Below are positions 38,888-53,300 of a stretch of 64,000 bases of DNA, piece after piece (the stretch's first letter is position 1; the number at the start of each line of letters is the position of its first letter). Position numbers and translations under genes: made by a program. This stretch comes from Acanthaster planci. Its lineage: Eukaryota; Echinodermata; Asteroidea; Valvatida; Acanthasteridae. The notes beneath the pieces are model-generated. The model worked only from the letters and a program-made list of their open reading frames with translations, was not told the DNA's origin and made no database searches. The stretch spans positions 1,419,733 through 1,483,732 of the forward strand of contig NW_019091388.1 in NCBI RefSeq assembly GCF_001949145.1. The letters are read 5' to 3'.

Positions 38888-39788
38888 GGAGGAAGGACAC
38901 AGGAGTTACAGCTCTGGCACTTCAAAGTGGTCCAAGATTGTCGCCGCCCAGTCAGGTGAATACCAGAAAATATTCCAAAAATGCCCGATTACTGTCTGCA
39001 GCTTAGCCGAACAAGTGGGACCAATAATGTCCTAGCAATAGTTTGTAGTGTTTTGCCTGCAATTAACTACAACTTATCACTGTGACCAGGAAACTGAGAA
39101 AGAAAAAACCCTCACGTTAGACCTAGTTTTGCCATTATGAACTTTTTTATTTTGATGCACTGTTCTGTTATCCATGCAAGGGTTTCACTTTTCATATTTG
39201 TCCCTCCAAAACATCAGTTTTCAAACGCTTGGTACAAATTTGGCAAAGACTGGCCAACAACATGCCGAACACCACTTGAAAGCCAAGTACATAACAAACA
39301 ACATGCACTATTTCATCACCAGGAGCAATCATGACTCTCATAAGACACTTTTGTCTGAAGTAATATGATCCAAACAAAAAACAAAATCTTATAAACAACT
39401 GGACTATTTATTCCCAAAATAACTCCAGAAGAAATCATTTGACAGGAGCGATAACTGCACATGAACATTTAGGGCACACAACCTAAACACAAGCAACAGT
39501 GTAAGCATTAACTTTGATGCTGCTGTCGGGTCATACCAAGTGCAAACGAAGACACGAATATTCAATCTCCAATTCTTCAGCGCCCAAAGTTTTCAGGATG
39601 CAGATTACCAGCAAAGAATGGCGGCGGTCGACCGTAGGGTACAAAGGGGTCTTCTGGTTGCAAAACAGATGGTGCGTAGCAAGCACTCACTGCGCCCTGG
39701 CTATGGACATACCAGGCATGCCAGAAAATCGGTGATTGGCCAGATGTTTCAGCCCGGGCAGTTCAAACTCCTTCAGTGTCCTTCCTCC
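38888..39788. mobile_element. 0.9-kb DNA transposon-like element with inverted ends, copy 1
   Basis: A perfect 13-bp inverted repeat, GGAGGAAGGACAC at 38888-38900 and its complement at 39776-39788, bounds a 901-bp segment. Similarity between the two ends continues inward past a small gap (GGAGTT). The whole segment is repeated, diverged, at 49480-50369 in the same orientation. There is no long reading frame, so it is probably non-autonomous. No target duplication is obvious. I cannot assign a superfamily. Confidence 0.7.
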
Positions 39789-42700
39789 ACGGTACAAAGC
39801 AATAAGCTTTTGTTGTATTTAATAATGTATATGTATTTCTAGTCCCAAAAAGAATTAGCATTTCCATAAACCAGGGTGCACGTGAAACAGACACGACAAC
39901 GAAACTTGTTGTGTAGCATCTTAGCTGAATTAGAGGAATCTACAACTGTAAAGGAATTTGTGTTAAATTTAAGTTTTTCAGATTTCAATACCACTGTCTC
40001 ATTTCTATTAACCACAGAAATATTTTCTCCTGACATACTGATCAGTACTACATGTAATGGCTCCTAAGAAAGCTCTTATCACAGTCTCGCTTTTTCAAGA
40101 TCCCGTTTCATATTCTGTCAATAAAAAACCACAGGGGACAAAAAAGGGAGAAAGGGAATCCTTGGCAGGATAAGTTTACAATGAAGGCATCAAATATGAC
40201 AGAAATCACCAAATGAATGCCCAGGAAAAAAAAAGAGAGACTAGGCCAATCCCTCAGAGTGACTATAAATATAACATCACTGTTTCTCTTCTCCCAATTT
40301 TCCAGCATCCGCTTTTCTCTGTCCCAGCAGGTCTGGGCCTCAAATCACGCAGCCCCACTGTACGGGTAATACAATTCGCCTCCAATATTCCCTGTCAAGC
40401 TCAAAAGAAGAGCCAATGAGTTTTGGCATGGGACAAGAGCATGAAAGGCGAGTCCTGGCCATCCACTGTGGTCCGCTGACAATTCACCGGATGAAATTTC
40501 ACACCTTCCAAGAGCCGTGCTGGGATTCTGTAAGGCTGTCAGCCTCCTGTGCCTCTCTTTCTCTTACTCCATCTGTCTGCCTGTCTGGTGGTTGCCCCGG
40601 TGGTGGCGTCATCATACCTGCGGCGCCAGCATCACTCTCAATGGCTCCCTGACTCACTGGATTTGATTGCTTCACCAGGACATGTCAATAGAGGGCTCCC
40701 TTTGCAAATCACGGAGTATGAAGACAGGACTTTTTTCTTGCACTCAAAGACAGAAAGACCTCATCACATTTTATATGCAGAGGTAAAGCTACAACATCTG
40801 CAATGGACATGTATTCCTGGAGAGATAAATTCAATAATGGTGACGACCTTACAGAACACACACACACAAAAAGGAACAATTGTTTAATCTCAGATTCTGT
40901 TATATTTTCAATTCAATAATATGATTAAAAATCATGAAAATGGGCAGTTTTCAGCTTGGCTCTGATTTTTAGATATGGTATCAAGGGATTCCAACGATAC
41001 CTTCTAAAAGTGGTTATACAAGAAACTCATATGATGATAAACTTGGATTTCTGGTGATATGGAAAAAGACCAAACACATGAAAATCTCAGAACTGACCAT
41101 CAACAAAAACACACAGCAAATCCAAATGCTATAATGTCTCCCTGCATAAAGGGGAAATGTGTAGCACGCCTGCAGTGAAAGATCAGTGTACACATTTACT
41201 TTCACATGTAACCTAAGCTTCTCCAACTACAAACAGAGGGATATAATTATTTGGTATGCTTAGGATGGAGTTGACAAACCAAGCAGGCCAAAAACAACAA
41301 TCTAAGCGAATAAACAATTTTCCTCTTTTCGTGCACTGATCGCTTCAAAACACCCTTCCCGTGGGATAGAAGACATTATCAGCTTTCACTTGAAAACCAG
41401 AAATGATCACCGCTTTCCAATGTCCAAGAAGGGACAGTTTGTGCACTCAATTTTCCAGGCACAGCAGAGAAGTACAAGTTAGTCTTGAGATTCATTTTAA
41501 GCTGTCTGGTGGACGCTAATGATTTGTGAGCAGCTGGGAAATTGTTCCTGGGCTTTGGAACATACAAGAGATGAAAATGTATGGATTCTCAGCTTTGTTG
41601 GAGAGGGGTCGAATGAAGGTTACTGGTGTGACGACACTGCTCATGAAAATTCTGGAGGTTCCAATGACTCGAATTTGGAATGAGCTTAAAGTGTAATAAT
41701 AATGGGAGATACAGAATACAGGAAATACACAGGCGTACAGTACAATTTGAATGACAAATCAAGATTCATAAATAACTAAATTTAAAATGCTCCAATTATG
41801 CATGTTTTTATACTTATTAATTTTTTACTACTTTTTTGGTAAACTAATTTTCAGACAGAATTTAATCACATATAACAGAAGGCAAGCAGTCCATCTTTTC
41901 ATATTTGTCACTTCTGACATTCATTTTTGACATTCTTGACAATTTCTCAAACATGTCATTGACATGCAGCCTTCAGGGACCACAACCTATGTGAGTCGGC
42001 CTGTGTTCGCATTCACCACGCTCTGGGGCAAAAAAGAGTTTCGTTCATGCAGTATTTCAGATTTGGGTTAATGGAACACTTTTCACATCACCCTTTTTCA
42101 ATAAATCAAACCAAAACCAGTAGGCAAACAAATCAATGGCACAGCATTTACTTGACTATCAGCAACTGAAGAAAATTCTTCCGGGGAAACCTCTCAGGAA
42201 ATGTCCTGAAATGTTCCCTGAGCTGAGTTGTGATGTCACTTCATCTTCCTTGCTGCTGGGCTCGAAAATGTGCACAAAACACAAATGGTCCACCACAGCT
42301 TCACAGGGTAAAAAACCCAAGAACCCACACAAAAGCCACCGTGTCGGGCACAGAGATGAAAAAAGGTCATCCGTAATTTGTACTCAGTAGCTCAAGGGGG
42401 TGTGGAGCTGACGCTTGGCACGATTTACGCCTGCATCAATGGCTTCCCGTCGGCCAAAGGGTACCTGCCTTATGAAGCTGCCCTTTACCCCTCGTTTCTT
42501 TTTTCTTCTTTCCCGGACCAATAACGGAAGAATGAGAGCATTCCCTTCCTCTTGCCTGGTCATAATTGACTAATCACAACATCAGCAGAGAGAACCAGCC
42601 TTCCCCTTTCCTTCTTGAGCGAGACAGGAACCTTGGCGACGTGGCGATGCATATTTAGCGAGGGGGGATGTCTTTACTCTTTCAGGCCTTTTGAAAGTAG

Positions 42701-44509
42701 GGGGGGCCTGCTGCCCGCAGGACGACAAAAAAAGGGAACAGTAAAGATGTTAGCAGACTAGTCCAACACACTGTAAGTCGAGGGGGGGATGCTGATAGAT
42801 TGCCTCAATCCAGCAGGACCTAAGTTAATGCGTAACCTGGCTGATGCCCTATCAGCCACTGGTATGCAAATACTTCACCGGTCTACTGCCTCTTCCCCGC
42901 TGCTGTGACTTTGCTTGGCCTTCCAATGCAGGTATTTGCTTACTAGGGGGAAATCAATAGTTATTTACTCCTACAACACTGACCAGAAAGAAAGGGAACT
43001 CCAGAATATAACCACACATAGCCTACAGGTACTCCTGCCTCTGTTTTGAAGAATCTCAGATTTGATTTTCCCCATTCCATTTGAAGTGAATACTGACAAT
43101 CAAAGACATTGTAGGATATATCAGCTCATTGAAAGACTACTTAAAATGAATACGCCACATTACAATTTTTCCTACCATTAACCCCCTCTCCTCCCAATAA
43201 ATATCTAAAAGAAAATAAAAAAATTGTATCTGATTTGCTGCGTACAAAGATTCAACGATTAATTAAAGTTTTTGAAAACTGAGTTCTACTGCAGCAAGTT
43301 AATTAATAGGTATTCCAATCAGGCATTCACAAGTACCCCCCCTCAATAAAATGTTAAACCACTACAAACCTAGATAATGACTGTGTTTCAAAACTCAGTG
43401 GCTGTCCTACTAATTGAACAAGGGTTTGACTTTGAGGGCAGATTCTTCAATAAAGCCACTGTGTTCCACTTTGGCTAGCATTAAGCACCTTGACTGCTCG
43501 ACAATGATCTTACATATTCAACCTCAGGAAGGATGTAGGCCTATGTGTACCGCAGGCAATGTGCTTCATGCAGATTTTGACTGGTTGCCCGGGTACTGTT
43601 GCACTGCTGCAAAGCTTAATGTCTCCGCCTGCCAAACGTTCCATGTTTGCTCCAGCTGTCAAGAGTTACCGGATGTGACACTAGAGATTCATGATGAAAC
43701 CTCCACCCAACCGCGACGATAATTTCATCTGGCATGCATCTCAACCAACGGTGATACAGTCTGACCGACTTTGATACCAATCTATCCTTCCTTCTCTCCC
43801 CCCCCTACCGATACCCTCCCTCCTTCCTGTCTGAGTGAGCACCGGCAGCAGTTCTTGACTCTGCAGAAATCCGACCCCACTTAATTATGGGCAACTACAA
43901 TGCAAGAATCACTGTCCCGCTGATGGAAACAGGTTTCAGTGCAAGGCGACCGCTTTGCTGGCGGCTTTGTGCAATTACAGACTTCAGAAGATATTACTCC
44001 CCAGCCCCCCCTTCCTTTCTTGAGGGAAATGGAAAAAAGACGAATGTCATCCTTCACTGATAAGCACGTAGGAAAGATCACAATCACGTACGAATGACAC
44101 CTGATACTCATAAAGCATGAAGAATGTCAAGGATGGGTTGATTTATTTGCCGAATGATCTGTTTGATGTGAAGTCTCTGTCGACTAAATTTCCAACGGCA
44201 GACGATCAAATGAATAAATTTCCATATCATGCAAAATCTCCGAGCAAAACAAGTGTACACTGACACAGAATGTGAATAAATACCATTCCAAGCTATTACA
44301 CAGAGATGGTGCATCACTTCTCTGCAATTCAAGGAGATTCTCATGCCTTTCAAAATGAAGTTACATGTATGCACCTGCATGTAAATTGGGTCTTTCTCGC
44401 ATTTTTGATAGAGATTATTTGATGTGCCTTAAAATCTAAATGCCTAACATTGTGCCAACTAAAATAAATCATTCCAATCAATGAGCAACTCAAATAGCAT
44501 CTTAACAAA

Positions 44510-45150
44510 CCATCCAATAAAAAAAAACAAAAAATTAAGAGCACAAAATACATCATGATAACTCAATATTTTGTAAATTCTCCTGATCCTAGATGCAAGC
44601 CTTGATATAATTCTATGCAAAGTTACTGAGCAATTCTTATTAATATCTAACCTTTATTAATTATTTTGTTTTTGTTCCGTTTTTACTTAACATTATAAGT
44701 GCTCAATTACACAAGTTCTTGGCCATGTTATGAGTTTAATCATATTTATTAATTTATATTTTGCATGTTTTAAAAAAATTTGCAATATTGTGACATTCTT
44801 GTACCGGTAATTTGACCCCTAGGCGAGAGGAAAGAAATAAACCAAAATTATAATAACAAAAATCATAATAACATGAGCAGCAAGCAACAGCATTCCCTTG
44901 TATCCATCCACATCGCACAATTCATTAACTAATTACCTGTAATTTTTCGTATTGCATTGTATATGTTTTTTATCAGTGTAATTTCTCTTTTCTTCATGGT
45001 TTCTTTAAGTGTTTTTTAAACATTCTTACACTGTTCTAATGTTTTAATTGTATGTGAATAGTTTTATCAATGGGCGACCAGTGAGTTTTTCTCACCGTAT
45101 GGCATGCCTAGAATAACAAATAAAAATGAAATAAAATGCCTCTGAATTAA
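44510..45150. other. AT-rich block
   Basis: Markedly AT-rich non-coding sequence with A and T runs and TTAATTAA-like words. No ends, repeats or genes are identified. It might be scaffold-attachment-like DNA or a decayed retroelement tail. Confidence 0.55.
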
Positions 45151-45560
45151 ATGTTTATCTCACCAAACGGCAATGCGTGCAGGGAGCTTGTTTATATTCA
45201 ACTTCTTTGCCTCCATCTGTTGGTTTCTGTTTCACAGATTATTGTGCAATTCACCACGATGAAACTGACACTTTGATGAAAGTGAGCAAAAGTGTCGGGA
45301 AAAAAGTCCTGCATCTGCAAGGCCGCTGAACTTTTCCTTCCAAATCAACGCCAATGTGAGACTGCTCCAGTTTGGACCAAGCATAAAGGTCGACGTACTG
45401 ACTTGCAACAGCGTGTGTCGTCTTTCATAAGGGCAACTGATAATTTCGGCAGACTTCCGTCATTGCCTCGACCAAGATAAATCACCAGCCGACAACAACA
45501 GGAGTCCGGGATATGTTTGGCACAGCGTATTATTGCAACTTCTCTGAAACCTTCCCAGGG

Positions 45561-45578
45561 CACACGCACACACACACA
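45561..45578. repeat. CA dinucleotide tract
   Basis: Short CACACGCACACACACACA microsatellite. Confidence 0.8.
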
Positions 45579-45982
45579 AGAAACGATGAAGAAGAAACCG
45601 GCAATATTATTAAAAAGCATGGTGGTCCATATTGCCTGTGGTAAGCTGCAGGCAATAGTCGCTTACAAGCTCAGAAAAAAAAACAAAGTTAACGGTGAAA
45701 ACCGACGTAATTTATTTCTAATTTGCCCCCCCCAAAAGAGAGAAAAGAACGGAAAACGTCAAGACAGATTGCAGAAACCAAGGACTGGTATTTGTAACCA
45801 AGCCACTGAGCAGATATCTTGATTAAAAGGCCTTTGAGAAATGCTAGTAGCGACCTCGGTTTAATAAATAACGCAGGGCGAACGTTATCACATGTGCACA
45901 AGAACTTTGCTTGTCATGTCTGAGATGTGTGGCACACTCCATCTGAAATTACGCTTCAAAATCTGGGTTAGAATTCAGCAGG

Positions 45983-46014
45983 ACATGTACATGTCCATGT
46001 CCATGTACATGTAT
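45983..46014. repeat. ACATGT hexamer-like tract
   Basis: Tandem ACATGT/CCATGT units forming nested palindromes. It is one of the longer examples of the TACATGTA theme in this window. Confidence 0.8.
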
Positions 46015-47272
46015 GTGAGAATGTCATTCTGGTCCCACTCCTCAACTGTACCAGGGCAATCCGTTGTATTCTAAAGTAAATGTGAAAAACCATACCTTCT
46101 TTTTCAGTCAGGGTGTGACATGCCTTCAGAGGAAAACATTTCTTGCCGACTTTTGCCGCTGATGGTTTTATGAAAGGCCAATTTTAATCCTGTCCTTCAG
46201 ATTTTGTTATTCCGGAGGAGTGCAAACATCTCTCTATTTTGACGACCTTCTTGTTAGGACACAAGACCACTGCTCAGATCAACCTCGCAACAAATGTAGA
46301 AAATGTAGGGAAGGCCTAGACATCTGCGAATCAATTTTTTCAATATTTTTCTGACCCACAAAGTGTACCGTTCTAGTTTCTGCGAGTGTCTAGTGTGCTG
46401 TGCCAAAGTGATGTCACTCATGCTTACTCTGAGGCCACAAAAAAGAAAGAAAAAAATCCCAAACGCTGGACAGGCATAAACAACTCCGACTCCTCAATCA
46501 AATTCTTCCGGGAGAGGTAACAAGGCATAAAACAAGGACTTATTCCTCCTCCCCTCCCCAGTCGAAGAGGTCAGAGACGCGTTGCTGACAGAGCACAGTT
46601 GGCAAGACCGCTGCCCGTATGTACATGTAAGCTGTGTCTGGAACTGTCAAAGTGGTAAAACATTTGAAAGGTTGGAGATTCAGCCTGGAACGTGTGTCAC
46701 CTGCCCTCCGATTCGTGTTTTTTTACCTTATTGTGACTGCAAGGGCAGCTATGCTGAGCAGGCTGCTGGGATAGTGGAGGGGGGTGGAAAACACGACACC
46801 ATGGTACCCGGTTCAAGTTGGGCATGAAAATGATTCAGGTTGCCATGGATATTTTCGACATTTTCTGATGAGGTGTGCTCACTTCAGACGTGACAAGTGA
46901 GACGAATTGCATGGCCAGCCACGGTATTTACTAAAGTAACAATACGAGTGCTCTTGAAGGCGATGTGTTTTCTTACACATCCACTGTATAAACGAACTGG
47001 CATACGTTTCACAGTTTTTGTGCGCCACTAATCAGCATGCCATCATGGTACTTGTAAGCCACAGGAACAAAGTGACCAACATTTGTACATGGCTCTTCAA
47101 ATTATCATGAGGTTTACAAACTGTACACTTACAATTACACTTACAACAAATCACGTTTAAGCGATAAAATCTGCTGTTTTTTTCATTCAATTATGAGTAA
47201 GAGTACTTGCAATGTAAAATTTGCATCTTTGATTGAAATTTCTTCAAATGTCTGTTCCTGACACAAAATAAT

Positions 47273-47630
47273 AATAATTTAATAATTTATTCATTTATAA
47301 AGTGCAAATTTCATACAGATCTGTTCAACTGTGCGATACAATGAAGACATTATGCGTGGAACAATGAATACATTTAAACATGGTCGAGCGGATGGCATAC
47401 AAGGGCGCCTCGGGCAGCATTCACCAACATCAGTAAAGGGGAGACAGTAAGAAGCAGTTACTGTTTTAGAGGTGGGAAGAAAACCCAAGAGGAATATTCC
47501 GGGTAAAACCCACGGACTCAGGTAGGGACTGAAAACCCATTCCACATGTGCACCGGGCCGGGAATTGAACCTGGGACCACAGAGATGCAAGGCGAGGAAA
47601 GAAAGAACTACCTTGCCAACCTGACTCCCC
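47273..47630 (-). mobile_element. tRNA-derived SINE, copy 2, with ATT-rich tail
   Basis: Same family and orientation as the copy at 36083-36430. The B box GGTTCAATTCC lies at 47561-47571 on the minus strand. The 3' end runs through TTGCACTTTATAAATGAATA into an ATTATTATT-type tail at about 47268-47290, typical of SINE/LINE 3' ends. This copy preserves the tail better than copy 1. The A-box region is diverged. Confidence 0.75.
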
Positions 47631-49479
47631 AAAATGGACTGCTCACAACGATGCCTTAGAGCAGCAAGTCCAATGTGTGCAGAAGGTATGAAGATGTATC
47701 TACGGTCTTGCACTTGGAGTATGCATCCTACTTGGTAAACAAATCTGAGCTAAGGCAGGGGAGGCAATGCTGGCAATTGTATCGGGAACTTGAAGTTCGT
47801 TTTGGTGACCGTAACCCTTACGGTGAGGTCTGAATTCATTCACATTCGACCAAAAACCAAATGTTGATTGGTCTTCAAAACAACAAATAACCGAAATCTT
47901 TTAGAACATGTATAAAAGTGCACTTCCTTTTAATGGGAACATACATATACGTGTACATGCATTTTAATGCCTCTTTTACAAGCGCTAAATTTTTACTGTA
48001 CAAAGTGAATTCTGCTTTCATACTATTCGACTTCACTAATGCAGATGGGGACGCACAATGTGAAATTAACATGCACTGTATGCTCATGATAATTTCAGAT
48101 TTTTTACCAATGTTTATTAATAATGCCTACATCCATTTCAGTAGAAAAGTACAGTTAAGTGTTGTTTCAACTTTCTCCGGGAGCAGTAATGCCAATTCAT
48201 GCAAACAGCCTAAAATGCAATAACACGGCACCGTGATCATAATTGCATCGGCGCATGAGGAGCGGCAACTTAACTTGAGCTTGCATATGATTTCACCAAG
48301 CGCGCTGACGACAGGACTCGGGGAAATCAGCTCCGCTCCGGAGCCAAACAGTTAAGGGGGCCCAGTTTGCTGCTGCCTCTAACCTAATTAGGCTATATAC
48401 AAGAGTTCCGAGCCGTGTAGTGGCCCAGGGGATCGACTGTCTCCGCAGGAAACTCGCCGGGGATAGAAGCACAAAAGACGACCCGGACAAGAAAAACGGT
48501 GGCTAGTTGAGCACAGTAAGTTGCATCACATTATGGGAATGTGACACAAAACACAGTAAAGCATGCCAGTCAAATTAGCTGTATTTCCCAGTGGTTACAA
48601 ACATCTGCAAGAGTTTCAACACTGCCAAATGTTTTACACTTGCAGGTATACAATCTACCGAATGAAAACAGCAGCAACAACATTACTACATGTTCTTACA
48701 CAGTTGTTTGGGTCAAAAATGAATGGAACAAAACATACTTGTCAGGTTTGATTTTGATTTCAAAACCAAAATCACTCTCTGGCTGTAATCCAGTTACAGC
48801 CTCCACGTCGATACGCACAACAAAAAGGATGTGAATAACTCAAGACACGTCAAAAATGTCAAAATCATCAGCAGTACACTGCCAAATGTGCTGGTAACTT
48901 TAATACTGGGCCCCTTTACTGTGTACATGTACACTCCGAGCTTAAACATTTCCCATGATATCATCTACAAGAACCTTCGATCTGTGCTGTACGCCTCTAC
49001 TGGCACACGCTAAATAAACTCATAGTGTCAGCCTCCCTGCCCCCCAAACTAGAAACACAAGCCATCCACCTACTTTCAATCAATGCACTTTCAGGAGGCA
49101 AATCGAAGCTCTGAGATGAACCATGACAGAACTTAGCTGTACAGAAGTTGCGATCAATTTCAACCCAGAAGTGGTCAGAATGGAGTGAAGTAACGTGATG
49201 GTGAATAAGCGTGGTGAAAATGCTCCCAACAGCAACATGCCTCATTCACTTCCAACACATGGACCTGTCAAACTGGCTCACATGTGAGCAGCCAAAGTCT
49301 CCCCAATCTGTCCTGAATCCTCCAGTTTCAACATTCTTTCACATAAACCCTAGGGGGGTTAGGGTTGGAAAGATCCCAACGACTGTTATTTTGTGCCTGT
49401 CTTTATGGCAACAAAGTACAGTGCCTGAATTTAAAAACAAAAAATATTTAGCAGAGCATACAACATCACTGGATGGACT

Positions 49480-50369
49480 GGATGGACACAGAAGGAGTTA
49501 AAACTCTGGCACATCGAAGTGCTCAATGATCATCGCCGGTCAAACAATAGTAAACATTCCAAAAATGTCTGATTACTCCCGGCAGCTTAGCCGGGCAAGT
49601 GGGGCCAGTAATATCCTTGCAATGTTTGTGGAGTTTTCTTTGCAATTAACTGCAACTTGTTGCAGTGATCAGGAAATAGAAAGAAAAATATCTAGCATTA
49701 CATTTCCTTTTGCCGTCATGAATATTTTTTTACAAGATTTTGATGCACTTTTCCATTATCCATGCAATGTTTGTAAGTTTCTTTTGTCACTCCAAAACAC
49801 CAGTTTTCAAAGTCTTTCTACGAATTTGGCTAAGACTGGCCAAAAACATGTTGACCACAACAGGACAGTTAAGTTCAGGAAAAACAGAATGTGCTGTTTC
49901 ATCACAAGGAAATATCACGAAATCTCATAAAATACCTTTTTGTGTAAATTCAGCAATAAAAAGGATTCAAATAAAACACAATATCTCATGAACAACTTGG
50001 CTGTTTATTCCCAAAATAACCCCAGAAGAAAGTCTTCGATAAGGGCGACAACTGCACATGAACACTTCAGGTACACAGCCTAATAAAAGCAACTGCGCAA
50101 GCGTTAAATTTTATGTTGTTGTCAGATCATATCAAGCACCAATGATGGCATGAATATTCAACTTCCTATACTGCAGTACACAACGTTTGAAGGATACAGA
50201 TCACCAGTGAAAAATTGCGGCAATGATCATGGGGTACAAAGGGGGCTTACGGTGGTGTGTAGCAAGCATTCGCTGTGCTCTGGCTACGGACATACCGGGT
50301 ATGCCAGAAAGCGGTAATTGGACAGATGTCATAGCCCAGGCAGTTCAAACTCCTTCTGTGTCCTTTCTC
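49480..50369. mobile_element. 0.9-kb DNA transposon-like element, copy 2
   Basis: It aligns along its length with 38888-39788. Shared landmarks include TTCCAAAAATG, CAGCTTAGCCG, ACTGGCCAA, TTTATTCCCAAAATAAC and CAGTTCAAACTCCTTC. Its own ends hold a perfect 16-bp inverted repeat, GGACACAGAAGGAGTT at 49484-49499, with the complement at 50348-50363. The outermost bases are less certain than in copy 1. No transposase is recognised. Confidence 0.7.
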
Positions 50370-53300
50370 TATGATTCAACTGAGGACATTTTGGGTCTGG
50401 TCTCTCCTTCAGTGTTTTCCAGTCTCCTCTTCACTTCCCTTTGACCAGCCCAAGGGACTTTTGCGCCATTAGTGTTGATGTCTTTTTACGGCCGAGGCCG
50501 GTAGTTTTGGTTTTTCGCTGTCTTTTAAATCAACATAAGAAGTGAATTTAAGCACCCTTCTGTAAGAGCATGTTTTATGCTTATGGATGGCTAAAGACCA
50601 CTGTAAACATTTTGGTTATTGGGAAGTCCAAAAACACTTAAAAATCTGCCTAATTTTTCCAAACACAAAAAAGTGGGGGGAAATGATCCAATAGCCCATC
50701 ATCCTCTGGTCAAAAAAAAAAATATATATATTTCCCAACCCCCCTCCCAAATTGACATCCCTGTCCCCCAAAATCATGCACATGGCGGAGGAAAACTGCC
50801 CATCCCCCTTCCTGCCCATCAATTTGGGAATTAACTGGTATCAATGACTCCCCCCAATCACAGTGCAGTCAGCTGAGGCTGGTACATTAATTTATCTTTA
50901 ACACCATGCCCGGTCTTTGTCAGACATGTAATGCTATGAATGCTAACGGGGGAATTCTAACACCGAGAACAATAAAATACAGTGACTTCCAGGGCTTATG
51001 ACAGAAAAAAAAAGGAATTAATTTTCTCCAAAATGGCTATGATTATGTGAATTTTACACTTGGTTTGGGGGTTTTATTTGGTATATTGTGTTAAAAGATG
51101 CAAAATCTGCACGATGGAACTTCTACAAATCCCCCACTTTATTGGGCCAAAGATCTTGAAATCCAGCATCATCCTGAGAAATCCCACTACCGTGAAATGC
51201 GACACATGGCCTCTTCAAGAAGGTGCCTCGTATCATTTTACATGCCATTGCCCAATCTCTTTAATGCCCCAGATTCATTCCGGCTGTCAACTGGAAAGGA
51301 CAGTGCAGTTCGGAGGAAAGTGAGTGCGTTCAAATTTCGAAATGTCACCTTGCCGACATAAATTCATAGGGCTGGCATTTTCCCCAAAGCGTTCTGACAG
51401 CAGCCGGATGGTTCAAAAGAAAGAATTGCAGTCTGCGAGGATGACAAACCTATGAAAGGTTCTCATGCATGTTTGTTATTTGATTTGCCCAAGTTCCTAA
51501 GTAAAAGGAAACAGTGGAACATGTAACATAATCGTTTGCATTTTAATCATGGCAGCAAGTCTAATCCAGATGAAGCAGACTTTGAAACTGACCTGACATT
51601 TGCGCTACAGTGAATGTCAGTCTTTGAGTGAACAGTTTTCATTGGTGTGTATTAGTCACAAGTATTTGGTTTATCTCAAAGTGCCACGTTGTCTGTAAGC
51701 ATCAACAAGATCATCAACGTTGGCAGAATAAAGTATATACAGTTCACCTGGAATTGCACCAGATTAACAGGGCAAGACTTTATAGATGTGACCTTCAGTA
51801 CATGTACAAGGATGCAGAGTACCCCTGTGGGTGCACTGTGCTGCCAACCATTGCAGACCAAGGACAATATCAAATTGCAGCATGGCTGCTAAGGTTCTTT
51901 CATTTCATCTGGCCAGCACCAGAAAAACGGGGTTTTTGTTATCCATCAAATGAAGAACATCATCAACTGGCTGTTTGTATCACTACCTACCTAAATTTAA
52001 CGTAAGATTTTTATTACCTCAATTGAGAAAAAAGTATTTGTTTCAGGTCATTGATAATATTAAAGCTACATGTGGGATGGATTGAAATTGTATCGGATAA
52101 TTTTGCTGCATGTAAAAACTGAACAAAGTACCGGGTACTTAAATCCAAGTGTTCTAAGCATGTGCAAGATATACAGACATGCATGTATGCAGCTAGGGAC
52201 AAAAACAAAACCTAAAACTCCTCAGCAATGTAATCATCACGACGAAAACTGAAATTAGTTTGGGCCTGCAGTCATGTTTGAGTGCGCATTCTCATTTTGC
52301 AAAGTGTTAAAGGCTATCAAGGAATCACCGGCCTGCCATTAATAACTTGACGCCGGTTACCAGGCAAGGTGTCGGTGCCATCTTTTGTGGCCATAACGGG
52401 TGATTACATGTGCAGGTGTCCCCATCCCAGTGGACGTGTCCCTGGCTTTTCATCGACCATCTCTGGCCCTGTAATGTGGCCGGTCGCAATCTATATCTTG
52501 TTCGTTACACAAGAATCCAATCTATGTAATGGGAGTTTAAATAGCATTGATTCAACTGGGGGGGGACAACAGTTGCGACACAGGAAATGCATAATGTGAT
52601 TATGGCTCGACAGAATACCATAATGGTCAGACACCATGGCTGAATTTCACAGACATGAGGACCTCTTGGGAGATGGTTCCTGCTGTGCAGAGGCACTGAG
52701 GATACTGGACCATGTACAGGGCACGGAGTTCAAGACAAACAGGGTTTCATTGATCACCTCCTACGCTCTCTCGTGTGTATGTTGTGGGGGAGTGACGGAC
52801 CGGATGCTGGGTAGAACATGTGTGCAAATACATCAGCCTGTTTCTTGTTTCTCCAACTTGAAAAACAGCAGTGGGCCTCTCTTACATGTACTTACACGAG
52901 TGGGCGGGCCAGTGAGAGATTAATTCCTGAGCTCTGGTTAAAACTAACGAGTCATCAAGTGTTGTTTCCTGCATCCATTTTTTCTAATCTAGGGAAATCA
53001 CCTACACACATGTAGCTTTGCTACTGATCAAAAACACTCACAGCAGGTTGCTAGCAAGTGATTGGCCACAATCCCTTGTGTTCAAGTTGTCAGGCAGGCT
53101 GAAGAAATCAAACACATGGCTTGAACTGTATCCCAGGGAATGCATGGTACACACCCCCTCAAGATAATTTAGACGGTGAAATGGGCGTACATGTAGGATT
53201 TTCCTCTCCAGAGTTTTGTGCTGAAGACCCATCAAAATAATCTTCATGTCATCCCATCACAGAAGTAAAATTGCCAGCAGTGAGAAAGGACTGATGGGAG

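Noticed and set aside
49526-49991. Open frames in the 0.9-kb repeat as a transposase
   Set aside because: The frame is not maintained between the two copies and no catalytic motif is visible.
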